Below, piece after piece: positions 7,173 to 14,766 of a stretch of 21,769 nucleotides of DNA; within the stretch, counting starts at the first letter, position 1; each line of letters starts with the position of its first letter. Location: assembly GCA_046729895.1 (NCBI GenBank), contig JBKPHP010000202.1, positions 1 through 21,769 of the forward strand. Direction: 5' to 3'. Position numbers and translations under genes: made by a program. The notes below the pieces were generated by a model. The model was not told the DNA's origin, ran no database searches, and saw only the letters and a program-made list of their open reading frames with translations. Source of the DNA: DASXBA01 sp046729895. Lineage in GTDB: Bacteria; Actinomycetota; Thermoleophilia; Solirubrobacterales; Thermoleophilaceae.

Positions 7173-7262
7173 CTAACTGCTCCCGACCGGCCTTATGTAC
7201 TCGGCGCCGTCGGTGACGTTGAGCAGCTCGTACTCGCGTCCCCTGTAGCGGGCGGTAGTCAT
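7173..7262 (-). CDS. 29-residue microprotein coupled to the integrase
   Basis: The frame reads MTTARYRGREYELLNV and continues to a TAG stop. Its ATG overlaps the integrase stop as ATGA, and GAGGAGG precedes it by 5 nt, a stronger ribosome-binding site than most genes here have. The composition is ordinary (charged, with Tyr and Leu) rather than the Arg/Ser/Pro pattern of false frames. No family is recognised. It would be the last cistron of the leftward operon, made whenever the integrase is translated. Confidence 0.5.
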   Translation of the reverse strand: MTTARYRGREYELLNVTDGAEYIRPVGSS

Positions 7263-8314
7263 GATGCCCTCCTCAACGCCGCGCGGGCGGCGCGGATCGC
7301 GTCCTCGGCGCTGATGCGCGGCTGGTCGTCCAGCTCATCGATCACGTGACCATAGGTGCCGAGGGTGTAGCGGGCGTCGTGGCCGAGCTGGCGGGCGACG
7401 TAGATCACGGAGCGGCCCTCGTGCAGCAGCAGCGAGGCGAAGCTGTGGCGGAGGTCGTACGGTCTCGCGCGCGAGAGCCCGGCGCGCCCGAGCGCGGGTA
7501 GGAACGTCTCGCCGCGCCACACGTTGAAGCTCTTAGCACTCATCACGCCGCCGTCGCTAGGACGCGGGATCACGGGCCGGTCGTCGCCGGGGCGTCCGCA
7601 CGCCATCCGCCACTCGCGCAAGTCCTGAGCGAGCGGCTCGAGCAGCCGCATGGTGCGGCGCCGCCTGGTCTTTGGCGCGCCGATCACAACGGTGCGTTCC
7701 TGGACGTGCCCCCAGCGCAGCGTGCGCACCTCCCCGGGGCGCAGGCCGGCGTAGCTCATGAGCGACACGAGCACGGCGTCGCGGTGGCCCAGCACGGCCC
7801 TGAGTGCCTCCACGGCGGCGGGCGCGAGCGGGCGGACCTCATCGCGCAGGGGGCCGCGCGGCGCGCGCACCACCCGGACAGGGTTGGCGGCGAGCAGTTC
7901 GCCCTCGACCGCGGTCTGCAGGATCGACGAGAGGACGCCCCTGGCCTTCATGAGCGCCTCGTGGCCGTGCGGAAGCTCGCGTGCCTGCCAGCGGGCGATG
8001 ACCGCGGGCGTGAGCGCGTGCAGCGGCAGCCCGCCGAGGGTCGGCGCGATGTGGCGGTCGTAGGACTGCGCCTAGGCCTGGCGCGTCCTGGGCGCGAGCA
8101 GCACGGCGTAGACCGCCGTCCAGGTGTCGACGACGTACGCGTTGAGGGTGGTGGTGCCGGCGTCGAGCTGGGCGAGGGTGCCGAGCTGTCGGCGGCGGCG
8201 CACCTCGAGATCCCAGCGTTGGGCGTCTCCGCGGCGGTCGAAGCTGCGCTGGCGGTTGCGGGCGCCGTCGCGCCAGCGGACGACGTAGCCGCGGCTGGTC
8301 TTGTGCACGCTCAT
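7259..8314 (-). pseudogene. int: Tyrosine integrase interrupted by one in-frame amber codon
   Basis: A single frame of 352 codons runs from ATG 8314 to TGA 7259, broken only by TAG at 8074-8072 (codon 81). Before the stop is the N-terminal arm-binding region (SRGYVVRWRDGARNRQRSF). After it, homology continues in phase through the SAM-like domain (YDRHIAPTLGGLPLHALTP) and the catalytic domain. Catalytic residues visible in full-frame numbering are Arg192 (GLRPGE), Lys215, Arg289 (YDLRHSFAS, with Tyr where the first box-II His usually is), His312 (LGHD) and Tyr321 (TYGHV). Family alignments usually have Tyr near the TAG position, so TAC/TAT to TAG is the simplest change. Re-initiation at ATG 7951 would give 230 residues lacking the N-terminal domains. 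ATGA overlaps link it to both neighbours. Confidence 0.88.
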
Positions 8315-8466
8315 CGCTTCGCCGCCTTCCGCTCCTCGGCTTTCAGCGCCCGGTCGAGCAGGTCGCGCACGTACGCCTCGCGGGGAACGAGCGGCCCCTT
8401 GAGCGCGTCGATGCGCGCGACCATCTCGGGCGGGATACGGACGGGAACTGGTTTAGTGATTGCCAT
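8311..8466 (-). CDS. Ribbon-helix-helix (CopG-like) small DNA-binding protein
   Basis: It encodes 51 residues: a short basic strand (MAITKPVPVRIPPEMVARID) followed by two helices (REAYVRDLLDRALKAEERK), the RHH arrangement in which strand residues contact DNA as a dimer. I start at ATG 8466 rather than the longer in-frame 8493, because the latter would cover the promoter and operator. TAGCAT lies 7 bp before ATG 8466 and fits a leaderless start. Its stop overlaps the integrase ATG as ATGA, so it probably controls itself and the integrase through the TGCTAGCA repeats just upstream. Confidence 0.75.
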   Translation of the reverse strand: MAITKPVPVRIPPEMVARIDALKGPLVPREAYVRDLLDRALKAEERKAAKR

Positions 8467-8473
8467 GCGGCAC

Positions 8474-8493
8474 ATGCTAGCACTTGCTAGCAC
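8474..8493. promoter_or_regulatory. Tandem TGCTAGCA operator over the RHH-integrase promoter
   Basis: Two tandem 10-bp units (ATGCTAGCAC and TTGCTAGCAC) each contain the 8-bp palindrome TGCTAGCA, one helical turn apart. Further TAGC sequence continues leftward on the minus strand (TAGCTAG at 8494-8500). The right-hand part overlaps the putative -10 TAGCAT. RHH proteins typically bind such short repeats spaced by one turn, so autoregulation is likely. Confidence 0.6.
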
Positions 8494-8813
8494 TAGCTAT
8501 CGCCCAGCCCAGCCATCGCGTCGCGTAGCGGACGGGACTGGCGTGCAACCGCACGACGGCGAACGGGCGCCCGCGGGGCCGCCCACGCGGCGACTGCCTC
8601 GGCGCTGATCACGTATCCGCGGCCGGAGCGCCGGGCTTGCAGGTCGCCACGCTCGATCGCGGCGCGCACGGCACGCGGGGTGACGCCGAGCTCGGCCGCG
8701 AGCGTCTGGGGCGTGTAGACGGACGGGCCGGCGCCGACCAGCGCGCGCAGCTCCGCCGCCGCGGCGGGGTCGTCGCGCAGCTCCGCGAGCAGGGCGGAGA
8801 GGACACCTCTCAT
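8493..8813 (-). CDS. Helix-turn-helix (HTH_17/excisionase-like) DNA-binding protein
   Basis: 106 residues from ATG 8813, which overlaps the HNH stop as ATGA. Residues about 34-80 are a MerR/excisionase-type winged HTH: TPQTLAAELGVTPRAVRAAIERGDLQARRSGRGYVISAEAVAAWAA, with the usual recognition helix, basic wing and final alpha helix. The N-terminal 30 residues are helical and acidic, and the C-terminus is Arg-rich. It could be a recombination directionality factor for the adjacent integrase or a regulator. The element has a second, shorter HTH_17 gene at its other end, so which of the two is Xis is open. Confidence 0.75.
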   Translation of the reverse strand: MRGVLSALLAELRDDPAAAAELRALVGAGPSVYTPQTLAAELGVTPRAVRAAIERGDLQARRSGRGYVISAEAVAAWAAPRAPVRRRAVARQSRPLRDAMAGLGDS

Positions 8814-9139
8814 GGCGACCCTTTGTTCTTGCTTTGAAATTTTCGCCCCCACGCGCCTCGGTTCTGGTTTTGGCAGGTCCGGCACGCCACGCGCAGGTTC
8901 TCCACGCGGTTGTTCTGGCGGTCACGATCAAGGTGATCGACCTCCAGGTCGCGCCCCCACTCGACGAGTTCGCCGCAGCGGTGGCAGGCGTGGGCGCCGG
9001 GGCCGAGTACGTCGAAGAGCACGAGCCGGTGTTCGCGGACCCAGCCGACTAACGCCAGCGGGTGGTCGGGCGCCTTGATCCTGATGTAGCCGTGGTTGTC
9101 CACGGTTCTGGTTCCGGTCGGAGCCGCTGGACGTGCCAT
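8810..9139 (-). CDS. HNH endonuclease
   Basis: 109 residues. The C-terminal half carries the HNH fold: CHRC (Cys52, Cys55), LEVDHLDRDRQNNRVENLRVACRTCQNQNRG with Asp68-His69, Asn77/Asn81 and CRTC (Cys86, Cys89). The N-terminal part (NHGYIRIKAPDHPLA, then GWVREHRLVLFD) is the beta-rich lead common in phage HNH proteins. HNH nucleases next to terminase genes stimulate packaging cleavage in HK97-like phages, but here the gene is near the integrase, separated from terL. The last codons overlap the HTH start. AGGGCG precedes the ATG closely. Confidence 0.85.
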   Translation of the reverse strand: MARPAAPTGTRTVDNHGYIRIKAPDHPLALVGWVREHRLVLFDVLGPGAHACHRCGELVEWGRDLEVDHLDRDRQNNRVENLRVACRTCQNQNRGAWGRKFQSKNKGSP

Positions 9140-9164
9140 CGCCCTCGGGCGCGCCCAAAGGCCG

Positions 9165-9389
9165 CTAAGCGCGTTCGTCGGAAGCGCGTTCGTCGGCGAC
9201 CATCTGAATGGCGGCTGGTAGCAGCGTCGTCAAGAAGATGTCGCTGCGCGGCCATCTGATCTCCGCCTCCGCCAGCCAACACTCCTGCTCGTCAGGCGAC
9301 ATGTGCTGCCAGAGGGCGAATGTGGCCTGCGTAGCGGCCTCTGCGGCGGTAATGGCGTTGTTCAACGCGCTGAACTTGTCGTCGCTCAT
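9165..9389 (-). CDS. Small acidic phage-type hypothetical protein
   Basis: 74 residues (MSDDKFSALNNAITAAEAATQ, then LWQHMSPDEQECWLAEAEIRWP). The Trp-containing middle and helical composition look like genuine protein, but I recognise no family. The ATG overlaps the stop of the previous gene as ATGA, and 25 bp separate its stop from the HNH start, so it belongs to the leftward operon. Confidence 0.6.
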   Translation of the reverse strand: MSDDKFSALNNAITAAEAATQATFALWQHMSPDEQECWLAEAEIRWPRSDIFLTTLLPAAIQMVADERASDERA

Positions 9390-9678
9390 GGCGATCCTTC
9401 CTGTCGGCCATCGCCGACGTTCTTTGTTGTCCTGCTTAGGTGCTCGAGCGCGTCCTGCTGCCCGGGAGTGAGGTCCCGCGTGGGTGTGCAGCGCAGATGC
9501 GCCAGCTGGCCGCGGACCAGCCCGCGGGAGTCGCAGCGCCGGACCGCTTCATCGCAATGCGGGCAGTCCGAGACGGCCTCGGAGAGCATCCGATCACCGC
9601 GATCCGGCGGTCGCGTGGGAGCCACGCCAGCTCACGCCACCAGCGCTCGCGTTCGCCTGGGGTGCTGGGCCTGCGCAT
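9386..9678 (-). pseudogene. Zinc-binding small protein split by a one-base frameshift
   Basis: Translation starts at ATG 9678, coupled to the ATPase stop as TGATG, and reads MRRPSTPGERERWWRELAWLPRDRRIAVIG. Beyond that point this frame becomes Arg/Ser/Pro noise, while the neighbouring frame reads MLSEAVSDCPHCDEAVRRCDSRGLVRGQLAHLRC, with a CxxC zinc-ribbon pattern, on to the stop at 9386. Adding one base at about 9590, next to a GG, joins both parts into a 97-residue protein. Alternatively the second half is a separate gene starting at ATG 9589. I favour one disrupted gene. Its function is unknown. Confidence 0.6.
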
Positions 9679-11447
9679 CACGACCCCAGGTCCTCGACGC
9701 CCATCTCCTTGGCGGAGGGCACCGGATCGGGCCCATTGGAATGGGTATGCAACCGAGCGTCAGTAGCGTCAGTGCCGTCAGTAGCCGACGCTTCTGACGC
9801 TTCTGACGCTTCCTTGGTTACCCATTCCATCTGGCTCACACGGATCACGCGGCGTCCGGTCGGCCCCTCGCGGTCGAACTCGATCGCGATTGGCGGTTCG
9901 GCGCGGCGCAGATTCGGCGCGAGCCGGCGCAGGGCACTGGAGAGCACATGCGGTGCCTTCGGCCAGTGCTTCGCCCGCGCCGGGCCTTCGCCGACGATCT
10001 CGACCAACGCGGCGAGGAGCTCCGTGGCGGAGCCCTCGAAGGCGCCCAGCTCGCGGAGAGGGGCGACCAGCGGCGACGCGTCGAGGGTGGTCTCGTTCGC
10101 CGCGGCGCGGTTCTCGGCGTAGGCGGCGAGGACCCCGTCGGCGTCCCAGCCAAGGGCTGGGCATGCGGCCGCGGTCCAGCGGGCGAAGTCCGCCATCCTC
10201 GGCAGCTCGGTGATCACGACCTTCCGCTCGTTCGCCATCGCGTGTGAGACCACGTCGAGCAGGGCGCCGAGGATCCGCGGGCGCGCCACCTCGAACGCCT
10301 GCCACAGGTCGTCCTCGCTCGCGTACTCGTCGATCGTCGGCAGCGTCAGCACGATCGAGCGGTCCTGGAGGTCGCCCGCGATCACGACCTCGACGATCCC
10401 GTTGAGCGCGATCGGCAGCTGCACACTGAAGATGGCCTCGTCGGCGTCGGTGTAAAGCTCCCTCGTCGCGAAGCCCGAGCCGGTCGCGACGCGGCACAGC
10501 GCGTCCGACAGCCACGGCTGGATCACGGACAGGTTCTCGAGCGCGATGATCCGGCCGTTCGAGCCGGCGATCACGAGGTCCCGCTCATCGCGGGGTGGCG
10601 GGCGGAGCAGGGCCTCGTTCGGATCGACGATCATCCGCAGCGCCTCGACCGCCGTTGACTTCCCGGAACCCTGCTCGCCGTGCAGCGCGAGCACGGGGTA
10701 CGGGCCGACCGGGCGGAGCGCCATCACGAGCCACGCGATCATCAGCCGGAAGTCGTCCTCGCTCGCGTAGTTCAGGAACGGGCGTAGCTGCTCCAGCGAC
10801 CCGCCGGGGACCGGCGTGGGTAGGGGCAACATCCCGCGCGCCCGCTTGAAGCGCACCGGCGGGTTGGAGACCACTCGCCAGCCGGCGGGTGTGATCTCGA
10901 TCGCGCGCCACTCGGGGTCGGCCAGGTCAAGGTAGATCGCGCCCTCGTGCTCCGCGGTGCGCACGTGGACGGGGTGCTCGAGGCCCTCGAACAGCGCCTT
11001 GCCCTCGAGCACGCCGAGCGCGTCCTGGATCGCCTGCGAGCCGGGTGCCTCCTCGGTATGCAGGTAGTAGAGCCGGGCGAGCCAGCGCCGGATCGTCTTG
11101 GTTTTCAGCGGCCACGTCTCGCGCCGACAGTCGATCGGCACGGTCGCGAACGCCTCGCCCTCGGGGGTGTGGAATAGCTCGGCCCCTTCGCTCAGCGCGA
11201 GCCCCACGAGGACGGTCGCCTTCGACGGCTTGTCCTTGCCCTTCGTCTCCTCGGGCTCTTCGGCGACCGGCCGTAACTCGCCGATCACGGCGTCCACGTC
11301 GATCGCCTCGAGCACATCGGACTCCGGGCACTGGCCCCGGCACCGCGCGGTCAGGCGGTCTCCGTAAAGGTCGAGGCGCACTTCTTGGCCGCACCGCGGA
11401 CAGTCGAGCGCGGCGTAGCCACCGACCTGGTTCTGGTAGGTGATCAT
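9678..11447 (-). CDS. P-loop ATPase with N-terminal zinc finger, probable element replication protein (primase/helicase-like)
   Basis: 589 residues from ATG 11447, which overlaps the previous stop as TGATG. A longer in-frame extension upstream is low-complexity. Order: a four-Cys/zinc finger (Cys16, Cys19, Cys36, Cys40) as in primase-type proteins; a middle domain; an ATPase core with Walker A GEQGSGKST (257-265) and Walker B-like RIIALEN (299-305), then SDALCRVATGSGF and TRELYTDADEAIF with a sensor-like IALNGI; a helical C-terminal part; and a repeat-encoded tail rich in EAS/TDA. The ATPase section resembles the D5/superfamily-3-like proteins of integrative elements, which unwind the element origin. 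Substrate and origin are inferred. It is the largest element gene and is intact. Confidence 0.75.
   Translation of the reverse strand: MITYQNQVGGYAALDCPRCGQEVRLDLYGDRLTARCRGQCPESDVLEAIDVDAVIGELRPVAEEPEETKGKDKPSKATVLVGLALSEGAELFHTPEGEAFATVPIDCRRETWPLKTKTIRRWLARLYYLHTEEAPGSQAIQDALGVLEGKALFEGLEHPVHVRTAEHEGAIYLDLADPEWRAIEITPAGWRVVSNPPVRFKRARGMLPLPTPVPGGSLEQLRPFLNYASEDDFRLMIAWLVMALRPVGPYPVLALHGEQGSGKSTAVEALRMIVDPNEALLRPPPRDERDLVIAGSNGRIIALENLSVIQPWLSDALCRVATGSGFATRELYTDADEAIFSVQLPIALNGIVEVVIAGDLQDRSIVLTLPTIDEYASEDDLWQAFEVARPRILGALLDVVSHAMANERKVVITELPRMADFARWTAAACPALGWDADGVLAAYAENRAAANETTLDASPLVAPLRELGAFEGSATELLAALVEIVGEGPARAKHWPKAPHVLSSALRRLAPNLRRAEPPIAIEFDREGPTGRRVIRVSQMEWVTKEASEASEASATDGTDATDARLHTHSNGPDPVPSAKEMGVEDLGS
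9757..9813. repeat. Two short arrays of 9-bp repeats in the ATPase tail
   Basis: GCGTCAGTA-type units (9757-9783, three copies) and GACGCTTCT-type units (9787-9813, three copies) encode the ATPASE C-terminal stretch with EAS and TDA/TDG triplets. In-frame unit length suggests slippage-tolerant tail growth. Confidence 0.7.
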
Positions 11448-12306
11448 CACGCCGCCTCCGCCTTCCGCTTCGGTGGATCCCAGCGATAGCCGCGCTCGCG
11501 GTCCTCCCGCCGTAGCCTCGCCGAGAGCTTCCGGCTTGGACCCATCCTCCAGTCGCGGGTCGTGCGGCGGCGGTGCACCTGTCGGTGTTCGACCCGCTCG
11601 TTGCGCATCCAGCCGCGCACCTCGGCCAGCCAAGCGTCGTGGCCGTTCCTACTGGTGGTCGCTAGCGCCTGCGACCTGCCGCACAGCAGGCAGGTGAGAT
11701 CGCCCTCAGGCTCGACGACGATCAGGATGGGCCGCGGCTTGCAGCGGCAGGTCCGCCAGATGGGATTGGGCGGCTGGAGGGCTGCCGCGTCACGGGCGCG
11801 CTTGGCGCGCTGGCGGTCAGCGTCGGCGTGTTGCTCGTTCAGGAACCGGGCGTTTCGGCGCGGTGGGAGATGTCCCGGCCACACCCGCACGCGCACGTGC
11901 GGGTGCCGGGAGGCTCTGGGTCGTCCTCAGACTTCGGGCCGGCCCGGCTCGGGCTCGAAGTTCGATCGCGGCGTTCCCGTGGTCGAGCGACCGTGGTCGG
12001 CGCCCGGGAGATCTTGACCGGCTCCGGTGCGGCGTCAACGCGCGTCACCCGCCTGACCGTTGCGTCGATCGGTATGCCGTCGCGGTACACCGTGCCGCCG
12101 GTCCGCCCCACGGGCAGGTGTTGCCCTGGCCCCTCGGAAAAGATCAGCGTCACCGTCTTGCGCCCGCCGTGGCGTGGTGGCTCGACACCGATGACGGCGT
12201 GTCCCTGCCTCACCCGCGCAAGAATCCGCGCCCGTACCTTCCCGGAGAGGTCGCGTCCGCGGAGGCGCTTCACCTGCCGAAACAGCTTCGCCGTCTTGTC
12301 CTGCAT
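11447..12306 (-). pseudogene. CxCGCG zinc-finger protein of the element, split by a one-base frameshift
   Basis: ATG 12306 (GGGAG about 10 nt upstream) opens a frame with a basic helical start (MQDKTAKLFRQVKRLRGRD) and a beta-rich domain (RKTVTLIFSEGPGQHLPV, then GGTVYRDGIPIDATV). It reaches TCACGCGRDISHR and then stops at 11839. The neighbouring frame continues the motif naturally: RNARFLNEQHADADRQRAKRAR, a CxCGCG-x(n)-RFLNxxH zinc-knuckle, then a CRCKP/CLLC ribbon, to the stop at 11447. One added base at about 11855-11862 gives a continuous 286-residue protein. If real as two genes, the second would start at GTG 11896. The stop overlaps the ATPase ATG as TGATG. Role unknown, probably nucleic-acid binding. 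Confidence 0.6.
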
Positions 12307-12401
12307 TCGTCGCGCTCCCTAAGTTGCTTGACCAGCCTACCCACCAGGTCGGCGGCGTCCTGAGGCTTCGGCTGGCGCCGGCCCCGCAGGGCCAGCGCCA
12401 C
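12270..12401 (-). CDS. Possible 43-residue protein upstream of the zinc-finger gene
   Basis: A GTG-started frame contains a convincing amphipathic helix (DAADLVGRLVKQLRERDE) but ends in Arg/Cys-rich residues where it overlaps the start of the next gene by 37 bp. No clear ribosome-binding site. It may be a true small cistron or the front of the zinc-finger gene in another phase. Confidence 0.25.
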   Translation of the reverse strand: MALALRGRRQPKPQDAADLVGRLVKQLRERDECRTRRRSCFGR

Positions 12402-12450
12402 ACCGGCAACTCAAGACGTCCGGCGACGAAGACGGACGGCTGCGCCCATC

Positions 12451-12473
12451 GTCGCAAACGCCGTCACGGGTTT
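12451..12473. promoter_or_regulatory. Shared 23-bp operator-like motif, internal copy
   Basis: It matches 17849-17871 at 20 of 23 positions in the same orientation. On the minus strand the core is AACCCGTGACGG followed by TTTGCGAC. Both copies lie in non-coding DNA upstream of leftward gene blocks, this one upstream of the zinc-finger/replication block, which points to common control. Confidence 0.55.
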
Positions 12474-12494
12474 CTGTGCGTCAGGCTGCCGCGC

Positions 12495-12512
12495 GCACCG
12501 CCGCGGCGGTGC
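12495..12512. terminator. 18-bp perfect palindrome
   Basis: GCACCGCCG and CGGCGGTGC are exact complements. It lies about 40 bp beyond the stop of the leftward gene ending at 12553 and before the next promoter-like motif, so it probably separates the structural block from the replication block. Confidence 0.45.
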
Positions 12513-12552
12513 CCACCTCAGTCGCCCCGGTCCAAATCCTCTAGCCAGCCTC

Positions 12553-13144
12553 CTACCCGTCGGGGCGCTCAGGGCGCGTCACGTCGAGCGGCGGCGTCTC
12601 GGCGATCTTCAACCCCCATCCGTGCAGCTCATCCTCGAAATGGAACTGGTCGTTCCCCTGAAGGTCGTTCAGCAGGCGGGCGAACTCGACCTCCCAGCGA
12701 GTCGTGTCCCACCCGGCAGGGAATCGAGCGGATGATTTGGCCCCTCCTCGAACTTCTGGGCTGGGTACGGCAAGACCCCGTCTATGCCGGCGCCCCAGTT
12801 GACGTATGTGTAGAGCACGCGCCAGACCATCGTCCCGTTGAGCAGGACGTGGGCGAGGTTCGGCTCGGCGCTGTCCCAGGCGCCGGGAGCCCAGTCGGGC
12901 TTCGTCCTGGGGCGGCGGTGGCGCCAGTCTTCGAGTTCCATTCCCCACCCCAGGCCCAGGCGCGCATCGGGTACGTAGACGGCGCGATAGAGGTGCGGCA
13001 GTGCAGTTAGGGCCGGCGCGGTTTGGTCGCCGGCATCGAGGACCGCGGCGAGCAGATTCGTATCGGGAGAACTGCCTCCCGGAATGATCGCCAGTCGTCG
13101 AGTCGGTCGGCCTGGCAAGCGTCGAGGATGCGAGCTAGGTCCAT
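12553..13144 (-). pseudogene. Element protein of unknown family, broken by two one-base frameshifts
   Basis: ATG 13144 follows AAAGGA and begins MDLARILDACQADRLDDW. The reading then shifts at about 13090, after TGG, to the frame of AIIPGGSSPDTNLLAAVLDAG and PHLYRAVYVPDARLGLGWG up to PYPAQKFEE. It shifts again at the GGGG run at 12741-12744 to AKSSARFPAGWDTTRWEVEF and the tail HFEDELHGWGLKIAE. Adding one base at each site gives a continuous 197-residue protein. The joined protein is Trp-rich and acidic at its end. I recognise no family. It follows the large terminase and a 74-residue protein in the operon. Confidence 0.6.
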
Positions 13145-13153
13145 CGGTCCTTT

Positions 13154-13378
13154 CTACCGCAACAGTCGCTGGCCGGGGAACGGATGCCAGCCCATCGACC
13201 AGTCCGGCATACCGCGCCATGCTCCGGTGGTGGGGTCGAGCTCGCCGACTTGATGCCAGCCTTCCTCCTGGACTGGCGGCCGCGGGCGGGTCTCGTAGAC
13301 CGACTCGTCGGGCCTGGGCACCGAGCGCGCGGGGCGGTCCCGCTCAACGCCGGCTTCGCTGCGGTCCCACCAGCTCAT
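13154..13378 (-). CDS. Small Trp-rich hypothetical protein coupled to the terminase
   Basis: 74 residues (MSWWDRSEAGVERD, then GWHQVGELDPTTGAWRGMPDWSMGWHPFPGQRLLR). Its ATG overlaps the large terminase stop as ATGA. The repeated Trp/Gly/Pro turns resemble small phage structural or connector proteins, but no family can be named. Confidence 0.6.
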   Translation of the reverse strand: MSWWDRSEAGVERDRPARSVPRPDESVYETRPRPPVQEEGWHQVGELDPTTGAWRGMPDWSMGWHPFPGQRLLR

Positions 13379-14766
13379 GCGGCCTCCGGAAGAAACCTGG
13401 ACTCGTAGATGCTCTGCCGCGGCGGCGGCATCGCGTCGACCACCGAGACGGCCATCCCCAGCCCGATCAGCGCGTCGATCCGGTCGCGGCTCGCCGTCTT
13501 GCGGATCCGTAGCCCCATCTCCGTCTCGGCGACGACCGCCGCAAGCGCGTGCGAGCGGGCGACCGTGTCGCCGCCGTGGCGCAGTCGCCGGTCGACGATG
13601 ACCTCGTGCAGCAGTTGGGTGGCCGGCACCATTCTCGAGTTGTTCTGCGGGTGCTCCACCATCGGCGCGCCGGCCTCCTCGAGCCGCTGCGCCGACCCGA
13701 TGAACAGGTGTTTGTCGAAGGCGACCATCTGCACGTCGAAGCGCTCGCAGAGAGCGAGGATGTGCTCCTCCACGTCCTCGAGCCGCACCTCGCGGTTGCG
13801 TGACGGCGTCCAGATCTCGAAGCCGGCGTGGAAGATGCCCTCGTCGTCCTTACGGACAGTGACCACCGCCGTCGAGTCGCGCCGGATGCCGGCGTCGACC
13901 GCGGCCACAACCGCGGTGCCCGCGGGGATGTCGATCGCGCCGTCGCAGGCGTCCCACTGGTCCGCGCTGATGAACGCGTCGTCAGCCGGGAGATTCTGGT
14001 TGCAATGCAGCCGGCGGAACGCCGATTCGTGCAGCACGCGGCGGTGCTCGGCCAGCGACTCGACGGTGACCGCAGTGCGCGGATTCGCGGCCTTCACCTC
14101 GCCCGCGATGTCGTTGATGTCGGCGTTTTCTGGAACGCTCCATTCGAGCCACAGCGAGTCGCGGGTCGTCGCCCGCAGCACGGCGCCGTCGCGCACGACC
14201 TCGCCCTCCTCGAACACGCGGCGACGCATGGCGGGCATCGGCGCCTCCTCGTGCCCGCCCATCGTGGAGATGATCCGCATCCGCGCCTCGGGGTTCTTGA
14301 TCAACGCGCTGCGCAGCGAGATGTAGAGCGAGTCGTCCTTGTGCGAGCCGAGTTCGTCCACGATCACGCGGAAGGGATCGTGGCCCATCTGTTTCTCGCT
14401 GTCGGCACTGACGACGATCAGCCGGCCGTCCTGCGGCGTCCTGATCTCGCGCAGGGTGAACGTGAGCCGCTTGCGGAGCGCCGGTACCCGCTTCGCGAAC
14501 CGCATCGCGGCGCGGTAAAGGTGCTGCGCTTGGTCGCGGGCGCTCGCGGCAGCGATGATCGTCTCCTCGGGGTGGCGCATGAGCTCATACAGCGCGTAGC
14601 AGCCGAGCAGAGTGGTCTTCCCAGCGCCACGCGGCTGCGAGATCACCACCTCGCGGCGATCGCTGAGCACCGCGTCCATCACCTCCACCTGGAAGGGCTC
14701 GAGCCGCAGCCCGACGCCCTCGGCAAAGCGGCGGAACCGCTCCAACTCAGCCGTCGGCGCGCCCAT
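13375..14766 (-). CDS. terL: Phage terminase large subunit
   Basis: The DNA-packaging motor combines an ATPase with a headful or cos nuclease. Numbering from the longer in-frame GTG (14799) for reference: Walker A QPRGAGKTT (55-63), Walker B VIVDEL with Asp148-Glu149, and an RNase-H-like nuclease with Asp302 in VDAG and Asp442 in DALIGL. I choose ATG 14766 (463 residues), which overlaps the preceding gene by 20 bp. The GTG would overlap it more deeply. All key acidic residues are present, so the subunit looks functional. Portal and capsid genes, which normally follow terL, are absent, so packaging would need a helper phage. Confidence 0.92.
   Translation of the reverse strand: MGAPTAELERFRRFAEGVGLRLEPFQVEVMDAVLSDRREVVISQPRGAGKTTLLGCYALYELMRHPEETIIAAASARDQAQHLYRAAMRFAKRVPALRKRLTFTLREIRTPQDGRLIVVSADSEKQMGHDPFRVIVDELGSHKDDSLYISLRSALIKNPEARMRIISTMGGHEEAPMPAMRRRVFEEGEVVRDGAVLRATTRDSLWLEWSVPENADINDIAGEVKAANPRTAVTVESLAEHRRVLHESAFRRLHCNQNLPADDAFISADQWDACDGAIDIPAGTAVVAAVDAGIRRDSTAVVTVRKDDEGIFHAGFEIWTPSRNREVRLEDVEEHILALCERFDVQMVAFDKHLFIGSAQRLEEAGAPMVEHPQNNSRMVPATQLLHEVIVDRRLRHGGDTVARSHALAAVVAETEMGLRIRKTASRDRIDALIGLGMAVSVVDAMPPPRQSIYESRFLPEAA

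Noticed and set aside
8072..8074. Genome-wide or element-wide recoding of TAG as sense
   Set aside because: TAG ends several well-bounded genes, including element genes (8493, 7173), and only the integrase has an internal TAG.
7706..8608. 300-codon rightward frame across the integrase region
   Set aside because: Antisense to integrase catalytic motifs and to the RHH gene and its operator. Composition is typical of a shadow.
11839..11896. Genuine 58-bp overlap of two separate genes
   Set aside because: The zinc-knuckle motif is split exactly across the overlap, so a one-base frameshift in one gene explains it better, though two genes cannot be excluded.
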